This document shows positions 34,514 through 43,770 of a stretch of DNA of 64,000 bases, one piece after another (position 1 is the stretch's first letter; every line of letters begins with the position of its first letter). Origin of the DNA: Pontibacter cellulosilyticus (GTDB lineage Bacteria; Bacteroidota; Bacteroidia; Cytophagales; Hymenobacteraceae); assembly GCF_014306105.1 (NCBI RefSeq), contig NZ_JACRVF010000001.1:1442413-1506412 (forward strand), written 5' to 3'. Position numbers and translations under genes: made by a program. The notes under the pieces are model-generated. The model did not search any database and was not told the origin of the DNA. It worked only from the letters and a program-made list of their open reading frames with translations.

Positions 34514-36127
34514 ATGAAAAAGTACTTTCTCATCGCATTGCTGGCTTTCAGCAGCATTTCGGCCACTGCCCAGGACGATAACTGGACCTGGGGCGGACCT
34601 GTAGACCCGGCACAGGCGGCTTACGATGTTAAGCATTATACACTGAACCTCACCGTTAATCCGGAAGGCAAATCTATTGCAGGATGGGCAGAAGCTACTG
34701 TAGCCATCGTGTCGCCAATAGACCACATTAAGCTGGACCTGATTGACAGGTATAAAGTTAGCGAGGTATTTGTGGATGGGAAGAAGGCAAAGTATACTAG
34801 AACCAAAGACGGGCTGGATGTGCAGCTAAAGAAAAAGTATGCGCCGGGGCAAAGAGTAAAGTTGAAGGTAAATTATGCCGGCACTACACCCGAGGCCGTC
34901 CGTCCGCCATGGCAGGGTGGCTTTACCTACGCTAAAGATGCCAACGGTAAGCACTGGGTGGGCCTGTCGTCGCAGAACGAAGGAGCCAAGATATTTATGC
35001 CTTCCAAAGACCACCCCTCAGATGAGCCTGACGAAGGTGTAGATCAATTTATTACAGTGCCTGCACCTTATAAGGTAGCTGCAAATGGTCTGCTGGTTTC
35101 GGAGAAAGAAGAGAAAGGCCAGATCACCTATCACTGGAAAACAGATTATACCATCAACAACTATGGCATAAACTTCACGGTAGGCGATTTTGTGCAGGCA
35201 CAGAAAAACTATACTACTGTAAACGGCAACACCGTACCAATGGTAATGTACCTGCTACGCCAGAACGAGGCAAAGCTTCCGGAACTGATGGCAGTGCTTG
35301 AAAATAGTGTAAAAACCCAGGAGAAATACTTTGGTGAATATCCTTTCCCGAAAGATAAAATAGGCATAGTAGAAACACCTTACCTAGGCATGGAGCACCA
35401 GACTATAAACGCCTATGGCAACAACTACAGGTTTACAAAAGTAGGCGACGCTACCCACGATTGGCTGCTGTACCACGAACTGGGCCACGAGTGGTGGGGC
35501 AACAAAGTGAGCGTAAAAGACTGGGCTGACTTCTGGATCCAGGAAGGCCTGTGCACCTACGGCGACTGGCTGTTTGTGGAGGAGCATGGCGGGCACGAGG
35601 CGTACCTGAAACACGTGCAGCAGATCGGCCGCAACATCCGAAACGAAAAGCCGATTATTGTTAAAGAGTTTGCCACGTCAGATGAGGCTTACCATGGCGA
35701 GATCTACACCAAAGGTGCGCATGTAATGCACACAGTAAGGTATATTTTAGGTGATGATGTTTTCTTCAAAACCCTCAAAAACTTTATTAATGACCCGGCT
35801 TATACTTATGCCAACCAGGTAAAAACATTCGACCTGCAGAACTATATCAATGTAAACACCAGCCACAATATTACGCCTGTGTTTGATATGTACCTGCGCA
35901 CTACCAAGGTGCCGGAGGTACAGGTAAAGCAGACTGGTGAAAACACTTATACCATCCAGATTCCGAACATTAACTTTTCGCTACCCATGGATGTGAAAAC
36001 CGACAACGGCACGCAGCGCATGGAGTTGTCTTCTAAACCTATAACGGTAACATCTAAAGAGGCACCGGTGGTTGATGAAAAGGGTTGGTATCTGAAGAAG
36101 GTAAGCACCGAGAAAAGGAGTAGCTAA
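34514..36127 (+). CDS. M1-family (gluzincin) aminopeptidase, secreted
   Basis: I chose ATG 34514 because it gives a clean signal peptide (MKKYFLIALLAFSSISATAQ); an upstream in-frame ATG at 34454 adds a non-hydrophobic leader. The product is 537 aa. An N-terminal beta domain is followed by LGMEHQT, the equivalent of the GAMEN substrate loop, then HELGHEWWGN and the third zinc ligand in WIQEGLCTY. It removes N-terminal residues from peptides, probably in the periplasm. The chain is shorter than classical PepN and lacks the C-terminal helical ERAP domain. It ends with a beta domain around TYTIQIPNINFSLP. Confidence 0.92.
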   Translation: MKKYFLIALLAFSSISATAQDDNWTWGGPVDPAQAAYDVKHYTLNLTVNPEGKSIAGWAEATVAIVSPIDHIKLDLIDRYKVSEVFVDGKKAKYTRTKDGLDVQLKKKYAPGQRVKLKVNYAGTTPEAVRPPWQGGFTYAKDANGKHWVGLSSQNEGAKIFMPSKDHPSDEPDEGVDQFITVPAPYKVAANGLLVSEKEEKGQITYHWKTDYTINNYGINFTVGDFVQAQKNYTTVNGNTVPMVMYLLRQNEAKLPELMAVLENSVKTQEKYFGEYPFPKDKIGIVETPYLGMEHQTINAYGNNYRFTKVGDATHDWLLYHELGHEWWGNKVSVKDWADFWIQEGLCTYGDWLFVEEHGGHEAYLKHVQQIGRNIRNEKPIIVKEFATSDEAYHGEIYTKGAHVMHTVRYILGDDVFFKTLKNFINDPAYTYANQVKTFDLQNYINVNTSHNITPVFDMYLRTTKVPEVQVKQTGENTYTIQIPNINFSLPMDVKTDNGTQRMELSSKPITVTSKEAPVVDEKGWYLKKVSTEKRSS

Positions 36128-36188
36128 CTTGTAAAAGCAGAGGCCGAAGCTATAATTGCGCCCCTGCTTTTATACATTTTTTACTTGT

Positions 36189-37135
36189 CTACTCTGCCAG
36201 ACTTACCACTACTTTACCCCTGGTCTTGTGCGTTTCTACCTGTTGGTGTGCTTTTGGCAGATCTTCAAAAGTATACACATGCGAAACGTGTGGGCGCAGG
36301 TGGCCATCCCGCATCAGATTAGCAAGCTGTTCCATATCCTCGGCGCTGGAGTGCACCAGGTAGTTTTTAGCTGTGATATTATGTTTCTTGGCCTCTTCCT
36401 GCACAGCCTCTTTTGCACCGCCAAGTATAGATACAATCGTTCCACCGTCTTTTAGCGCCTTAAGTGAGTTACGGGTGTTCTCCTCCCCCAGCGAGTCCAG
36501 TACAATGTCCGCGTCCATTATTACTTCTGCCGGGTTATAATGATTATAATCTATCTGTTCATCGGCCCCCATGTTACGAAGAAAATCGTGGTTCTCAGGT
36601 GAGGCTGTGCCTATAACATTAGCTTTAAAGTACCTGGCAATCTGTACCGCAAAATGACCTACGCCACCTGCAGCTGCATGAATAAGCACCCGCTGCCCTG
36701 CTTTAATGTTAGCCTGATGCACCAGCACCTGCCAGGCAGTTAGGGCAGCCAGGGTGGCGGCGGCCGCTTCGTGGTGCGGAATGTTTGCAGGTTTGTGTGC
36801 CAGTGTGCCTCGGGTGCTGCCACATACTCAGCGTAGGCTCTGCCATGCCCCGGAAAGTTTACCATTCCAAACACCTCATCGCCAGCTTTAAACACCATTA
36901 CATCCTCACCTACAGCCTCTACCACACCCGAAATATCCCATCCGGGTATAACAGGGGGGTCTTCTGACAACTGTTTATATAATGCTTTGCCTTCGCGTGT
37001 CTTTACATCAACAGGGTTTATACTGATGGCCTTTACCTTTACCAGCACCTCTCCAGCTTTTGGAGCAGGCTTATCTATTTCCTGCAATTGTAGCTTTTCC
37101 ACTCCTCCCGGTTCGTTAACGATATATGCTTTCAT
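36189..37135 (-). pseudogene. NAD(P)-dependent quinone-oxidoreductase-like MDR protein, frameshifted
   Basis: Two pieces make one medium-chain dehydrogenase/reductase. The N-terminal piece (36740-37135) has INPVDVKTREG, IPGWDISGVVEAVG and GDEVFG. The C-terminal piece (up to 36728) has the Rossmann loop HAAAGGVGHFAVQIA. Between them the natural continuation AHKPANIPHHEAAAATLAAL is readable in the other frame. One base appears missing around 36800-36803, within CACACTGG on the minus strand, where a C would restore the frame. The intact protein would be about 315 aa, like NADP-dependent alkenal or quinone reductases. It is either a recent pseudogene or a single-base sequencing error; the rest is undamaged. 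Confidence 0.85.
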
Positions 37136-37371
37136 GGCTGTCTTTTGTTATTGTTATGCTTCATCTAACCCTGCCATCCACAAAAAGTTATGATATGGCC
37201 CGGTCTTCTTGGCAGGTAGTTACGAGAGTACTATAAAATATACTTTGTACTAAGTAGGCAACCCAAGTACAACCGAGCTCTGGCACTTTGGTGCGGAAGT
37301 ATAAATTACTTTTCATCTGCACAAAAAATACCGACATTTGCAGCATCTTTACAAGACTAAACACAGCACAA

Positions 37372-38169
37372 ATGACCTTTAAATTCTTAAAAAGATTATT
37401 CCTGATCGGCTTAATGGCTTACCTGCCTTCGCAGGCAATGGCCTGGGGCATGTTGGGGCACCGCGTTGTAGGCGAGATTGCAGAGCGAAACCTGACCTGC
37501 AAAGCGAAAAAAAATATTAAAAAGATACTTGGCAACGAGTCGTTGGCAATTGCCAGCAACTGGGCAGACTTTATCAAGTCAGATCCATCCTACGATTACT
37601 TAGGGCCATGGCACTACATCAACTTTAAGCAAGGCCTTACGCTGGACCAGTTTACCGCAAGCGTTATGCAGGATACCTCTACCAACGTGCATACCAAGCT
37701 GAACATGATGGTGTCGGAGCTGAAGAACAACAAGAACCTTACGCAGGATAAGAAGCAGATGTACCTGCGCCTGATCATCCATATGGTAGGCGACATTCAT
37801 CAGCCAATGCACGCGGGCCGTCCTGAGGACTTAGGTGGTAACCGTGTTAGATTAAGCTGGTTTAACACCCCAACCAACCTGCACAGAGTATGGGACGAGC
37901 AGTTGGTAGAGTATCAGAATTTGAGCTACACAGAGTATGCTACAGCGCTTAACTTCACTGACAAATCGCAGCGCCGCACCTGGCAGCAGGCACCGGTAAG
38001 CACCTGGATCTATGAGTCGTACCAGATTGCAGATAAGCTTTATGAAGGTGTGAAACCAGAAGAGAAACTTGGCTACAGGTATAACTTCGATCACGTAGAT
38101 ACTCTAAATGACAGACTATTGAAAGGTGGCATTCGCTTGGCAGGTCTTTTGAACGAGATCTTCGGATAA
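37372..38169 (+). CDS. S1/P1-type nuclease, secreted
   Basis: I start at ATG 37372, which gives a signal peptide ending QAMA. The mature protein then begins with WGMLGHRVVGEIAE, whose N-terminal Trp is itself a zinc ligand in this family. Further ligands are in ASNWADF, PWHYINF, HMVGDIHQPMH and the following GGNRVRLSWF...TNLHRVWD. The product is 265 aa. S1/P1 nucleases use three zinc ions to cut single-stranded DNA and RNA and to remove 3'-phosphates. Export suggests nutrient or phosphate scavenging. It is a single gene followed by a strong terminator. Confidence 0.95.
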   Translation: MTFKFLKRLFLIGLMAYLPSQAMAWGMLGHRVVGEIAERNLTCKAKKNIKKILGNESLAIASNWADFIKSDPSYDYLGPWHYINFKQGLTLDQFTASVMQDTSTNVHTKLNMMVSELKNNKNLTQDKKQMYLRLIIHMVGDIHQPMHAGRPEDLGGNRVRLSWFNTPTNLHRVWDEQLVEYQNLSYTEYATALNFTDKSQRRTWQQAPVSTWIYESYQIADKLYEGVKPEEKLGYRYNFDHVDTLNDRLLKGGIRLAGLLNEIFG

Positions 38170-38191
38170 GGTTATACTTTGATGATACTTT

Positions 38192-38230
38192 AGCCCTGGC
38201 AGGTTTATACTTGCCGGGGCTTTTTATTTT
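38192..38230 (+). terminator. Terminator after the S1/P1 nuclease gene
   Basis: AGCCCTGGCA pairs with TGCCGGGGCT around a loop containing TTTATACTT, and is followed by a T tract. Confidence 0.85.
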
Positions 38231-38446
38231 AATGAGCTTAAACTTTGAGTAGGTGCCTCTTTAACTATTCGTGGTCCCCATTTGAAGGGGGCAGGAGGAT
38301 GAGAGCCGTCATAAATTCATACAAACCCTTAACCACAGCTGTGACATTATCGCTTCATTGTAAATCTCCAATGCACTCCCTAATTCTTTTAAAAGAATCT
38401 TTCCTATATTAGTAGCCTCTACCATACTACAAGCCCGAAAACAAGC

Positions 38447-39577
38447 ATGTACCTGAGCCTTTTTGATATCATTATTTTGTTTGGCGCGCTGCAGGGGCTC
38501 ATACTTGGACTGGTGCTGCTCTTCTCGAAACCGGAAGAGCGTATTTCTGGCAAAAAGAACTACCTAGCGCTGCTGGTGCTTATCCTTGTCTACAACGGCC
38601 TCGAAACGTTTAGCTGGAGCTCAGACAACAACACGTTCAACTACTTTTTCAGCCTGTTTCCGAATGTGCTCATCTTTGGCTTAGGGCCGTGCTTATACTT
38701 GTACATTCGGTCTTTTACTCATCCGCAAGGTTTTTCTAAAAGCACGCTGCTAAAGCACTTTGCCATTGTAGGTGTGCAGTTTGCACTAAGGCTTTTTATA
38801 CTTGCTGTTGCGTTGTTAAACCAGCGCGGCACCGTGCTCGGCCTCTGGAGCGCAGACCTGGATATCCTGCATAATACTGTCTCGGATAACCTGGCGGTAG
38901 TGGTATTCTGGTTTTACCTAGTGCTGGCGGGCAGGGAAATCTGGTTGCAGTATAAAAACCCCGAAGAACAGATACCGCTTAAATGGCTGCGCATCCTTTA
39001 CCTGTTCACGTTGGTGTGGGGTATAGCCTGGGCGGTAACAACAGTTTACCCGGTAATCTTTAAAGCGAACAAGAGCAGCTACTACTACCCTATTGAGGTG
39101 CTTCAGGTGCTGTTTATCTACTGGCTGGGCATTACGGGCTTCTACCGTATTAAAGTGGTGCAGGTGGAGGCACAGAAAAAAACTGGTGCATACTTCGAGG
39201 GAATTGATACTGAAACAGTAGAAAGATGCGAGGTGGCGCTCAAAAAAGCAATGGAAACCGAGAGGCTATACCTCGACCCTGAATTGACAGTAAGCAAACT
39301 GGCCGATCACATCAACATAAGCGCCAAAACGATCTCGGCAGTCCTAAATCAACACCTGCAAAAAGGCTTCAGCGAGTATGTTAATGATTACCGCATTGCA
39401 GAAGTAAAACGCCGGCTGGCCCGCAACGAAACCAGAACCATGACCATTGCCGGCATAGCCCTGGACTCAGGTTTTAACTCCATGGCAACTTTCCAGCGTG
39501 TGTTCAAATCATCCGAGAACATGACACCAAAGGAATACCTGGCTAAGGTTAGCGAAAACAAATCTCAGGAAGCCTGA
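38447..39577 (+). CDS. AraC-family transcriptional regulator with membrane sensor region
   Basis: This 376-aa protein has six or seven hydrophobic helices in residues 1-235 (starting LFDIIILFGALQGLILGLVL). A C-terminal AraC/XylS DNA-binding domain follows: LTVSKLADHINISAKTISAVLNQ is the first helix-turn-helix, IAGIALDSGFNSMATFQRVFK the second, then MTPKEYL. Membrane-anchored AraC regulators of this build are common in Bacteroidota and sense small hydrophobic or envelope signals. The target is unknown. The next gene (a START-domain protein) lies 74 bases on in the same direction and could be co-transcribed. Confidence 0.92.
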   Translation: MYLSLFDIIILFGALQGLILGLVLLFSKPEERISGKKNYLALLVLILVYNGLETFSWSSDNNTFNYFFSLFPNVLIFGLGPCLYLYIRSFTHPQGFSKSTLLKHFAIVGVQFALRLFILAVALLNQRGTVLGLWSADLDILHNTVSDNLAVVVFWFYLVLAGREIWLQYKNPEEQIPLKWLRILYLFTLVWGIAWAVTTVYPVIFKANKSSYYYPIEVLQVLFIYWLGITGFYRIKVVQVEAQKKTGAYFEGIDTETVERCEVALKKAMETERLYLDPELTVSKLADHINISAKTISAVLNQHLQKGFSEYVNDYRIAEVKRRLARNETRTMTIAGIALDSGFNSMATFQRVFKSSENMTPKEYLAKVSENKSQEA

Positions 39578-39650
39578 TTGTTTTACATTGGCTATACTTC
39601 TGCCACACTAAATACTTAACTTACCGAGAAACAAAAATAGCAGCATCTGC

Positions 39651-40031
39651 ATGAAAGACTATAAGAAATACTACATTATTCCAGCCTCTCCAGAGGAAGT
39701 ATACGTGGCCTTAACCAACGCGAACACCATCCAATTGTGGTCCGGCGAACAGGCCGACATGTCTACGGAGCCAGGCTCTGAGTTCGAGTTATTTGAGGGC
39801 AGCATTGTAGGCAAGAATTTGGAGTTTGAGGAAAATAAGAAGATCGTGCAGCAGTGGTATTTCGGGGATCAGGAAGAGCCTTCTATTGTTACCATTAAGC
39901 TGCACCCACACAAGTATGGCACCTCGGCAGAATTGCGCCACACTAACATTCCGGACGAGGCTTACGATGACTTAGTTGAAGGTTGGGACGAAGCCTACTT
40001 TGGCTCCATTATAGAGTTTTATGAGGATTAA
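39651..40031 (+). CDS. SRPBCC (AHSA1/START-like) domain protein
   Basis: This 126-aa single-domain protein matches the Aha1-C/START-like fold: YYIIPASPEEVYVALTNANT at the N-terminus, LWSGEQADMSTEPGSEFELF, IVQQWYFGD, and the C-terminal helix VEGWDEAYFGSIIEF. Such proteins hold hydrophobic ligands in a helix-grip pocket. Substrates are mostly unknown. It is cytoplasmic, with no signal sequence. The gene follows the AraC-type regulator. Length is usual for the group. Confidence 0.85.
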   Translation: MKDYKKYYIIPASPEEVYVALTNANTIQLWSGEQADMSTEPGSEFELFEGSIVGKNLEFEENKKIVQQWYFGDQEEPSIVTIKLHPHKYGTSAELRHTNIPDEAYDDLVEGWDEAYFGSIIEFYED

Positions 40032-40074
40032 TAGCAGCATACTATAGTCAGCTTAATTTCTATCAAACCTAATC

Positions 40075-40740
40075 ATGAAACAGACTTTTATACTTCTAGT
40101 CTTTGTGTTCGTATGTCATGCAGCCTTTGCTCAAACAGGAACATACGTCAGGTCTACTAAAGTAGTCACAAAAACCACATTCGATGATGACCACAGTTAT
40201 GCCCTGATAAACGGCGTAAAAACAAGTAGCAATATCAAATCGCTGTTCAAGCCTTCTGAGATTATTATCACCCGCGTTCATTCCAAGGATGAAAGTATGG
40301 CTTATTTTGTGTCTGGTGTTGAGGTAAAGAACTCGAACCACCCCGTACTTAAATACTTCGAGCATAAAGCCAGACTCAAAGTTTACAACAAATACTTTGA
40401 GCACAATGATATCCCGGACTTCAATCCTAATCAGATAGCGTCACTTGAGTTTCATGAAGCCGATGGCCAAACTGAGAGTTACCTGGAAGTGAAGCTGATT
40501 CCAAGGGGAGAATTTCAAAACAAGCCAATCCGATATGATGTCGTGCCTTACAAAACAAGATATTATGACATAGACGGAAAAATAATTGAGATCGGAAGAA
40601 GCCAGAACCAAAGCGATGTCAGCTACACTAGGCCCAAGAATGGTGAAGTAAGATCTGAAACACTTTGCTGCCGAGAAGCCTATGAGAAGTATAAAGACGA
40701 AAAGTACGTTGAAGGAATAAGAGTTATCCGAACTAAATAG
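40075..40740 (+). CDS. Secreted hypothetical protein
   Basis: This 221-aa protein has a signal peptide (FILLVFVFVCHAAFAQ, cleaved after AFAQ). The mature part is polar, with YYDIDGKIIEIGRSQNQSD and a late CCREAYEKYKDEKYVEG. No enzyme motif and no T9SS sorting tail are visible, so it is probably periplasmic. I cannot assign a family. It lies 43 bases after the START-like gene in the same direction. Confidence 0.7.
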   Translation: MKQTFILLVFVFVCHAAFAQTGTYVRSTKVVTKTTFDDDHSYALINGVKTSSNIKSLFKPSEIIITRVHSKDESMAYFVSGVEVKNSNHPVLKYFEHKARLKVYNKYFEHNDIPDFNPNQIASLEFHEADGQTESYLEVKLIPRGEFQNKPIRYDVVPYKTRYYDIDGKIIEIGRSQNQSDVSYTRPKNGEVRSETLCCREAYEKYKDEKYVEGIRVIRTK

Positions 40741-40901
40741 AGGCCAATAAGATACAGTCAAAAATCCCTATCTACTTACTTCATCAGGCAATCTGCAAAT
40801 ATTTTTAACAAAAATCCGAACCATAGGCAACCTGAAGTATACTTTCTGCATCTACCCTACATGCCACACAAAAAGGCATCAGAACCTATACTTCTACAAC
40901 T

Positions 40902-41618
40902 ATGGAAAAAGAATTAACACAAGTAAAACGCCAGCTTAACTGGCTAAAGTATTATGCGGTTGTAAGCAGCAGCCTTTTTATGGCCTTTATGATGTTGAGC
41001 ATGTCTGGCCGTAAGACTGATATTATTCGGGCAAAAGGAATCGTGATCGAAGACAGCATGGGCCGCGACAGGATTCTGATCGGAGCCACCATCCCTCCAT
41101 CAAAAGACAGGGTAAGAACCAACCCGGACAAGGTGCGCGAAACCTGGGCTAAAAGCTTTGGCGGTGAAAAGTACATGAAGGATTACGCAACTTACGAGCA
41201 CGGCGAAAACGGCATTATCTTCCTGAATGAAAAAGGTTACGACAAACTGGTGCTGGGCGAAAATGTTGGCGACCCCAATACAGGCAAACGTATCGTGAAA
41301 GCCGCTGGCTTCTCTTTCAATGATGATGAAGGCTTTGAGCGTGGCGGCCTCGGCATCTCTAAAACACAGGCAGGAGATTATCGCGTTGTGTTTGGCATGG
41401 ACGACCCAAAAGTAGGTGAAGCCTTGCACCTGTTCCTGCTGGAGGATGGTACCAAAGGTATGCAGATAGCTTATGAAGGAGGCCGTATGTTGCTGGGCAG
41501 AGCAGAACCGAACAGCGCCTTCTTCGGCAACAAAGAAGAATTTGCAGGTATTAAGATCGAAGGAAAAGACGGCAAAGTGCTGTGGGAGAACAACGCCTAC
41601 CAGCAGCCGAAAAAGTAG
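40902..41618 (+). CDS. Membrane-anchored hypothetical protein
   Basis: This 238-aa protein has a short cytosolic N-terminus (MEKELTQVKRQLNWLKYY), one transmembrane helix (AVVSSSLFMAFMMLSM) and an extracytoplasmic beta-rich domain starting IIRAKGIVIEDSMGRDRI. Repeating glycine-turn-beta patterns (IVIED, GIIFLNEKG, GLGISKTQAG, GIKIEGKDGK) suggest a stacked beta structure. No family is named with confidence. It is a single gene with a strong terminator after it. Confidence 0.7.
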   Translation: MEKELTQVKRQLNWLKYYAVVSSSLFMAFMMLSMSGRKTDIIRAKGIVIEDSMGRDRILIGATIPPSKDRVRTNPDKVRETWAKSFGGEKYMKDYATYEHGENGIIFLNEKGYDKLVLGENVGDPNTGKRIVKAAGFSFNDDEGFERGGLGISKTQAGDYRVVFGMDDPKVGEALHLFLLEDGTKGMQIAYEGGRMLLGRAEPNSAFFGNKEEFAGIKIEGKDGKVLWENNAYQQPKK

Positions 41619-41641
41619 TTAAAAACTTAAACACAAACATA

Positions 41642-41677
41642 AGCAGCCCCGTCTTGATAAAGGTGGGGCTGCTTTTT
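41642..41677 (+). terminator. Terminator between convergent genes
   Basis: AGCAGCCCC pairs with GGGGCTGCT and is followed by six T. It ends the rightward gene at 41618. Confidence 0.88.
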
Positions 41678-41687
41678 TATTGATTTT

Positions 41688-42314
41688 CTAAATTGAAATA
41701 CTACGGTCTCTCTTATTCATGTAAGCCAGCACCTCCTCCACTTTCGCCAGGTCTCCCATGGATCCATACTTATGGATGCGCTCCATTTCGCCGGCAATTA
41801 ATTCGGCACGCGTGCCATGCACTTTGCCCTGCGAGTGCGTTACTTTTTCGCACCACGACAAGTTTCTTCCTGGGTAACTATACACTTTAAGCTCAGGGTA
41901 AAAGTCGTTTACAGCTGTTACGGCCGTCATAAAAGCGCGTGGCTGCTGAAACGGCGATGCTGAGGCAATAATACTTTTATACCCAATTTCTCTGGCATGT
42001 TTGATAGCGGCCTGTGCCTCTTTTCGTGTGTTCAGGCTGGTGGTATCTGCGGCAACCGGCACAGGCTCTATTTCTTTCTGCGTTACGCCAAGCTTTTCCA
42101 ACTCCTTATGCCATGCATCAAAGCCGGGGTAGCCACTCATAGGCTCTGCTTGCAGAAACATCACTTTCTTAGCCAGTTTGTTGCTTAGTAAGTATACAGA
42201 TGAGGCAAAAACAGACTGTTGGTTATCCTCTGTCTGGCCGAAGAGGAATACAGCGTCTGCAGGTGTGGATGGTAGCGTATCGCAGAGCGTACGAATGATG
42301 AGTTCTTCTAACAT
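41688..42314 (-). CDS. YdcF/ElyC (DUF218)-like protein
   Basis: This 208-aa protein shows the DUF218-type pattern: an early VFLFGQTEDNQ, the conserved polar turn TTSLNTRKEAQAAIKHARE, then GYKSIIASASPFQQPRAFMTA. The family groups ElyC, SanA and YdcF-like proteins with a Rossmann-type fold that act around envelope precursor metabolism, though YdcF itself is soluble. Here there is no membrane helix, so it resembles the soluble YdcF type. The exact reaction is unknown. It is transcribed leftward alone, divergent from the NTF2-like gene. Confidence 0.7.
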   Translation of the reverse strand: MLEELIIRTLCDTLPSTPADAVFLFGQTEDNQQSVFASSVYLLSNKLAKKVMFLQAEPMSGYPGFDAWHKELEKLGVTQKEIEPVPVAADTTSLNTRKEAQAAIKHAREIGYKSIIASASPFQQPRAFMTAVTAVNDFYPELKVYSYPGRNLSWCEKVTHSQGKVHGTRAELIAGEMERIHKYGSMGDLAKVEEVLAYMNKRDRSISI

Positions 42315-42422
42315 AGGAGGTGTATACGGGAAGACAGCTGAATGGTGTCTGTACTGGAAGGCTGGAACTTCTAATTCAGAATTTCCTAAATTGCACCAGG
42401 AAGAAACACTCTACAGCAAAAG

Positions 42423-42842
42423 ATGAAATCAGTTATACTTACAGCACTATTCATACTTCTTGGCATGACAGCATACAGCCAGCAAAACCAGAATACCGAG
42501 GCCTTACTGGCTCCCGTTAAGCAGCAACTGGAGGCCTATAATAGCCGCGACATCGAAAAGTTTGCCAGTGCCTTTAGCGAGAATGTGAAAGTATACCGCC
42601 AGCCGGGCGTGCTTACTTACCAGGGCCGCGATGAATTGAAAAAGCGCTACGGTGCCATGTTTGCTGCCACTCCCGATCTGCACTGCGAAATCGTAAACCG
42701 TATTGTTGCCGGCGAGGTGGTGATAGACCAGGAGAAAGTACAGCGCACTAAAGGCCAGCCCCGCACCGATGCCATTGCGGTTTATCGAGTAAAGGATGGT
42801 TTAATTGTAGAGGTAACATTTATACCTCCTGTAAGCAACTAA
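42423..42842 (+). CDS. Secreted SnoaL/NTF2-like domain protein
   Basis: This 139-aa protein has a signal peptide (SVILTALFILLGMTAYSQ). The NTF2-like cone fold signature is VKQQLEAYNSRDIEKFASAF with FSENVKVYRQPG, YQGRDELKKRYGAMF and VYRVKDGLIVEV. SnoaL-like proteins include small isomerases and hydrolases as well as binding proteins; no active-site set can be assigned. It is periplasmic. The VF530-family gene follows about 50 bases downstream. Confidence 0.85.
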   Translation: MKSVILTALFILLGMTAYSQQNQNTEALLAPVKQQLEAYNSRDIEKFASAFSENVKVYRQPGVLTYQGRDELKKRYGAMFAATPDLHCEIVNRIVAGEVVIDQEKVQRTKGQPRTDAIAVYRVKDGLIVEVTFIPPVSN

Positions 42843-42894
42843 TCTGGTAAGGCTGCAAGTATAAAATAGCAGCATTAACGTACCTTTGCAACCT

Positions 42895-43119
42895 ATGGCA
42901 GAAGCACAAAAAAACAACCCCCTGCACGGCGTAACACTACAGATGATGCTCGAGCACCTCGTGGATTATTATGGCTGGGAACACCTGAGCACGAAAATCA
43001 ACATCAACTGTTTTAAGAGCAACCCAAGTATAAAGTCCAGCTTAACATTTCTGCGTAAGACGCCATGGGCTCGTGAGAAGGTGGAGAGTTTATACTTATA
43101 TACTTTGCGGAGAGGGTAA
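42895..43119 (+). CDS. VF530-family (DUF2132) DNA-binding protein
   Basis: The product is 74 aa from ATG 42895; an upstream TTG at 42886 is less likely because TACCTTTGC there looks like a promoter -7 element. The sequence [20 protein letters not shown], then [20 protein letters not shown] and [12 protein letters not shown], matches the small conserved VF530 family, whose members are helical and reported to bind DNA. It is cytoplasmic. The end of the gene is followed by a MITE-like repeat. Confidence 0.88.
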   Translation: MAEAQKNNPLHGVTLQMMLEHLVDYYGWEHLSTKININCFKSNPSIKSSLTFLRKTPWAREKVESLYLYTLRRG

Positions 43120-43157
43120 TAGTCGCGAAGGGAGTGTTTGCTGATCTCAATATTTTT

Positions 43158-43363
43158 CCAACCACCCCTAACCCCTCCTTATCCAAGGCGGGGAACTGTA
43201 CTTACCACTTCGTCTGCTATTGCAATAGCAAAGGCTCTCTTTATGGTCATCCTACAAAGGATCTTGTATGAAGGGAGGTTGTGCAGCAGCTATACCACTT
43301 TTGCTTTTGCAGGAGTAATGCCTGATTCCCCGCCTTGGATAAGGAGGGGTTAGGGGTGATTTG
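43158..43363. repeat. 206-bp MITE-like element, second copy of the 40-bp inverted-repeat family
   Basis: The end repeats at 43158-43195 and 43326-43363 are inverse copies with about 36 of 38 matches, and nearly match the termini of the element at 25413-25647. The interior shares GCTATTGCAA with that element but is otherwise different. No gene lies inside. Confidence 0.8.
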
Positions 43364-43496
43364 ATCCGGTACTGCTGAAGAAGTAGTTTCACCCTCCCCT
43401 TCTATGTACCTACATTATTTTTAGTTGAAAATTTGGAATTGTAAAATTCGGGTGCAAACTTTGTAACCGTAAAGTCAATTACCCTCACAGGATTTG

Positions 43497-43597
43497 ATTT
43501 ATAAAGAAGAAGGGAGAGAACAGGCTCTGTGAACTTCTAGCAACCAGTTTAAAAACAAGGTGCTAATTCCTGCCTAAAAAATTTAGGGGATATAAAT
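43497..43597 (+). promoter_or_regulatory. SAM-I-type riboswitch (S-box)
   Basis: The P1 stem is ATTTATA (43497-43503) with TATAAAT (43591-43597). Inside are the S-box hallmarks GGGAGAGAACAGGCTCTGTG, then TAGCAACC, then AAGGTGCTAATTCCTGC. SAM-I riboswitches bind S-adenosylmethionine and turn off sulfur genes. P1 closes only 8 bases before the ATG of the poly-cysteine leader, so ligand binding could block leader translation. The downstream operon encodes an ATP-grasp ligase and an LLM monooxygenase. Confidence 0.85.
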
Positions 43598-43605
43598 TCA
43601 CAAAA

Positions 43606-43719
43606 ATGAAAATTTCAGCATCTCAACTTGCTGCCGCACAGGCAAACATTTTCAACCGATCGATTATCGGCACTACTTTACACACTTCACATTTCTGTTG
43701 TTGTTGCTGTTGCTGCTAA
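43606..43719 (+). CDS. Poly-cysteine leader peptide, 37 aa, putative cysteine-sensing attenuator
   Basis: ATG 43606 lies 8 bases after the SAM riboswitch P1 stem. The 37-codon frame begins MKISASQLAAAQ and ends HFCCCCCCC followed directly by TAA: seven consecutive Cys codons (TGT TGT TGT TGC TGT TGC TGC). A run of codons for the pathway product just before the stop is the hallmark of a ribosome-stalling leader. When charged Cys-tRNA is low, ribosomes would pause there and expose or block downstream RNA structure. Mixed TGT/TGC use argues against a simple trinucleotide repeat. Hairpins follow at 43732-43770 and beyond. The enzyme genes start 239 bases later. The regulatory role is inferred. 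Confidence 0.75.
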   Translation: MKISASQLAAAQANIFNRSIIGTTLHTSHFCCCCCCC

Positions 43720-43731
43720 CACAGCTGGGCA

Positions 43732-43770
43732 AAGTATAAGCTTTTTGTAGCACCTCGGTGCATTATACTT
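43732..43770 (+). promoter_or_regulatory. Hairpin in the leader region after the poly-Cys ORF
   Basis: AAGTATAA (43732) pairs with TTATACTT (43763-43770), enclosing an inner GCACC-TC-GGTGC stem. It begins 13 bases after the leader stop, a natural place for an attenuation structure. No U tract follows, so it is not a simple intrinsic terminator. Rho-dependent control or a translational effect is possible. Confidence 0.45.

Noticed and set aside
43681-43719. Cys codons as a chance TGT/TGC trinucleotide repeat rather than coding
   Set aside because: The tract is in frame with a well-placed ATG behind a SAM aptamer, mixes TGT and TGC irregularly and ends exactly at a stop, so the leader-peptide reading is preferred.
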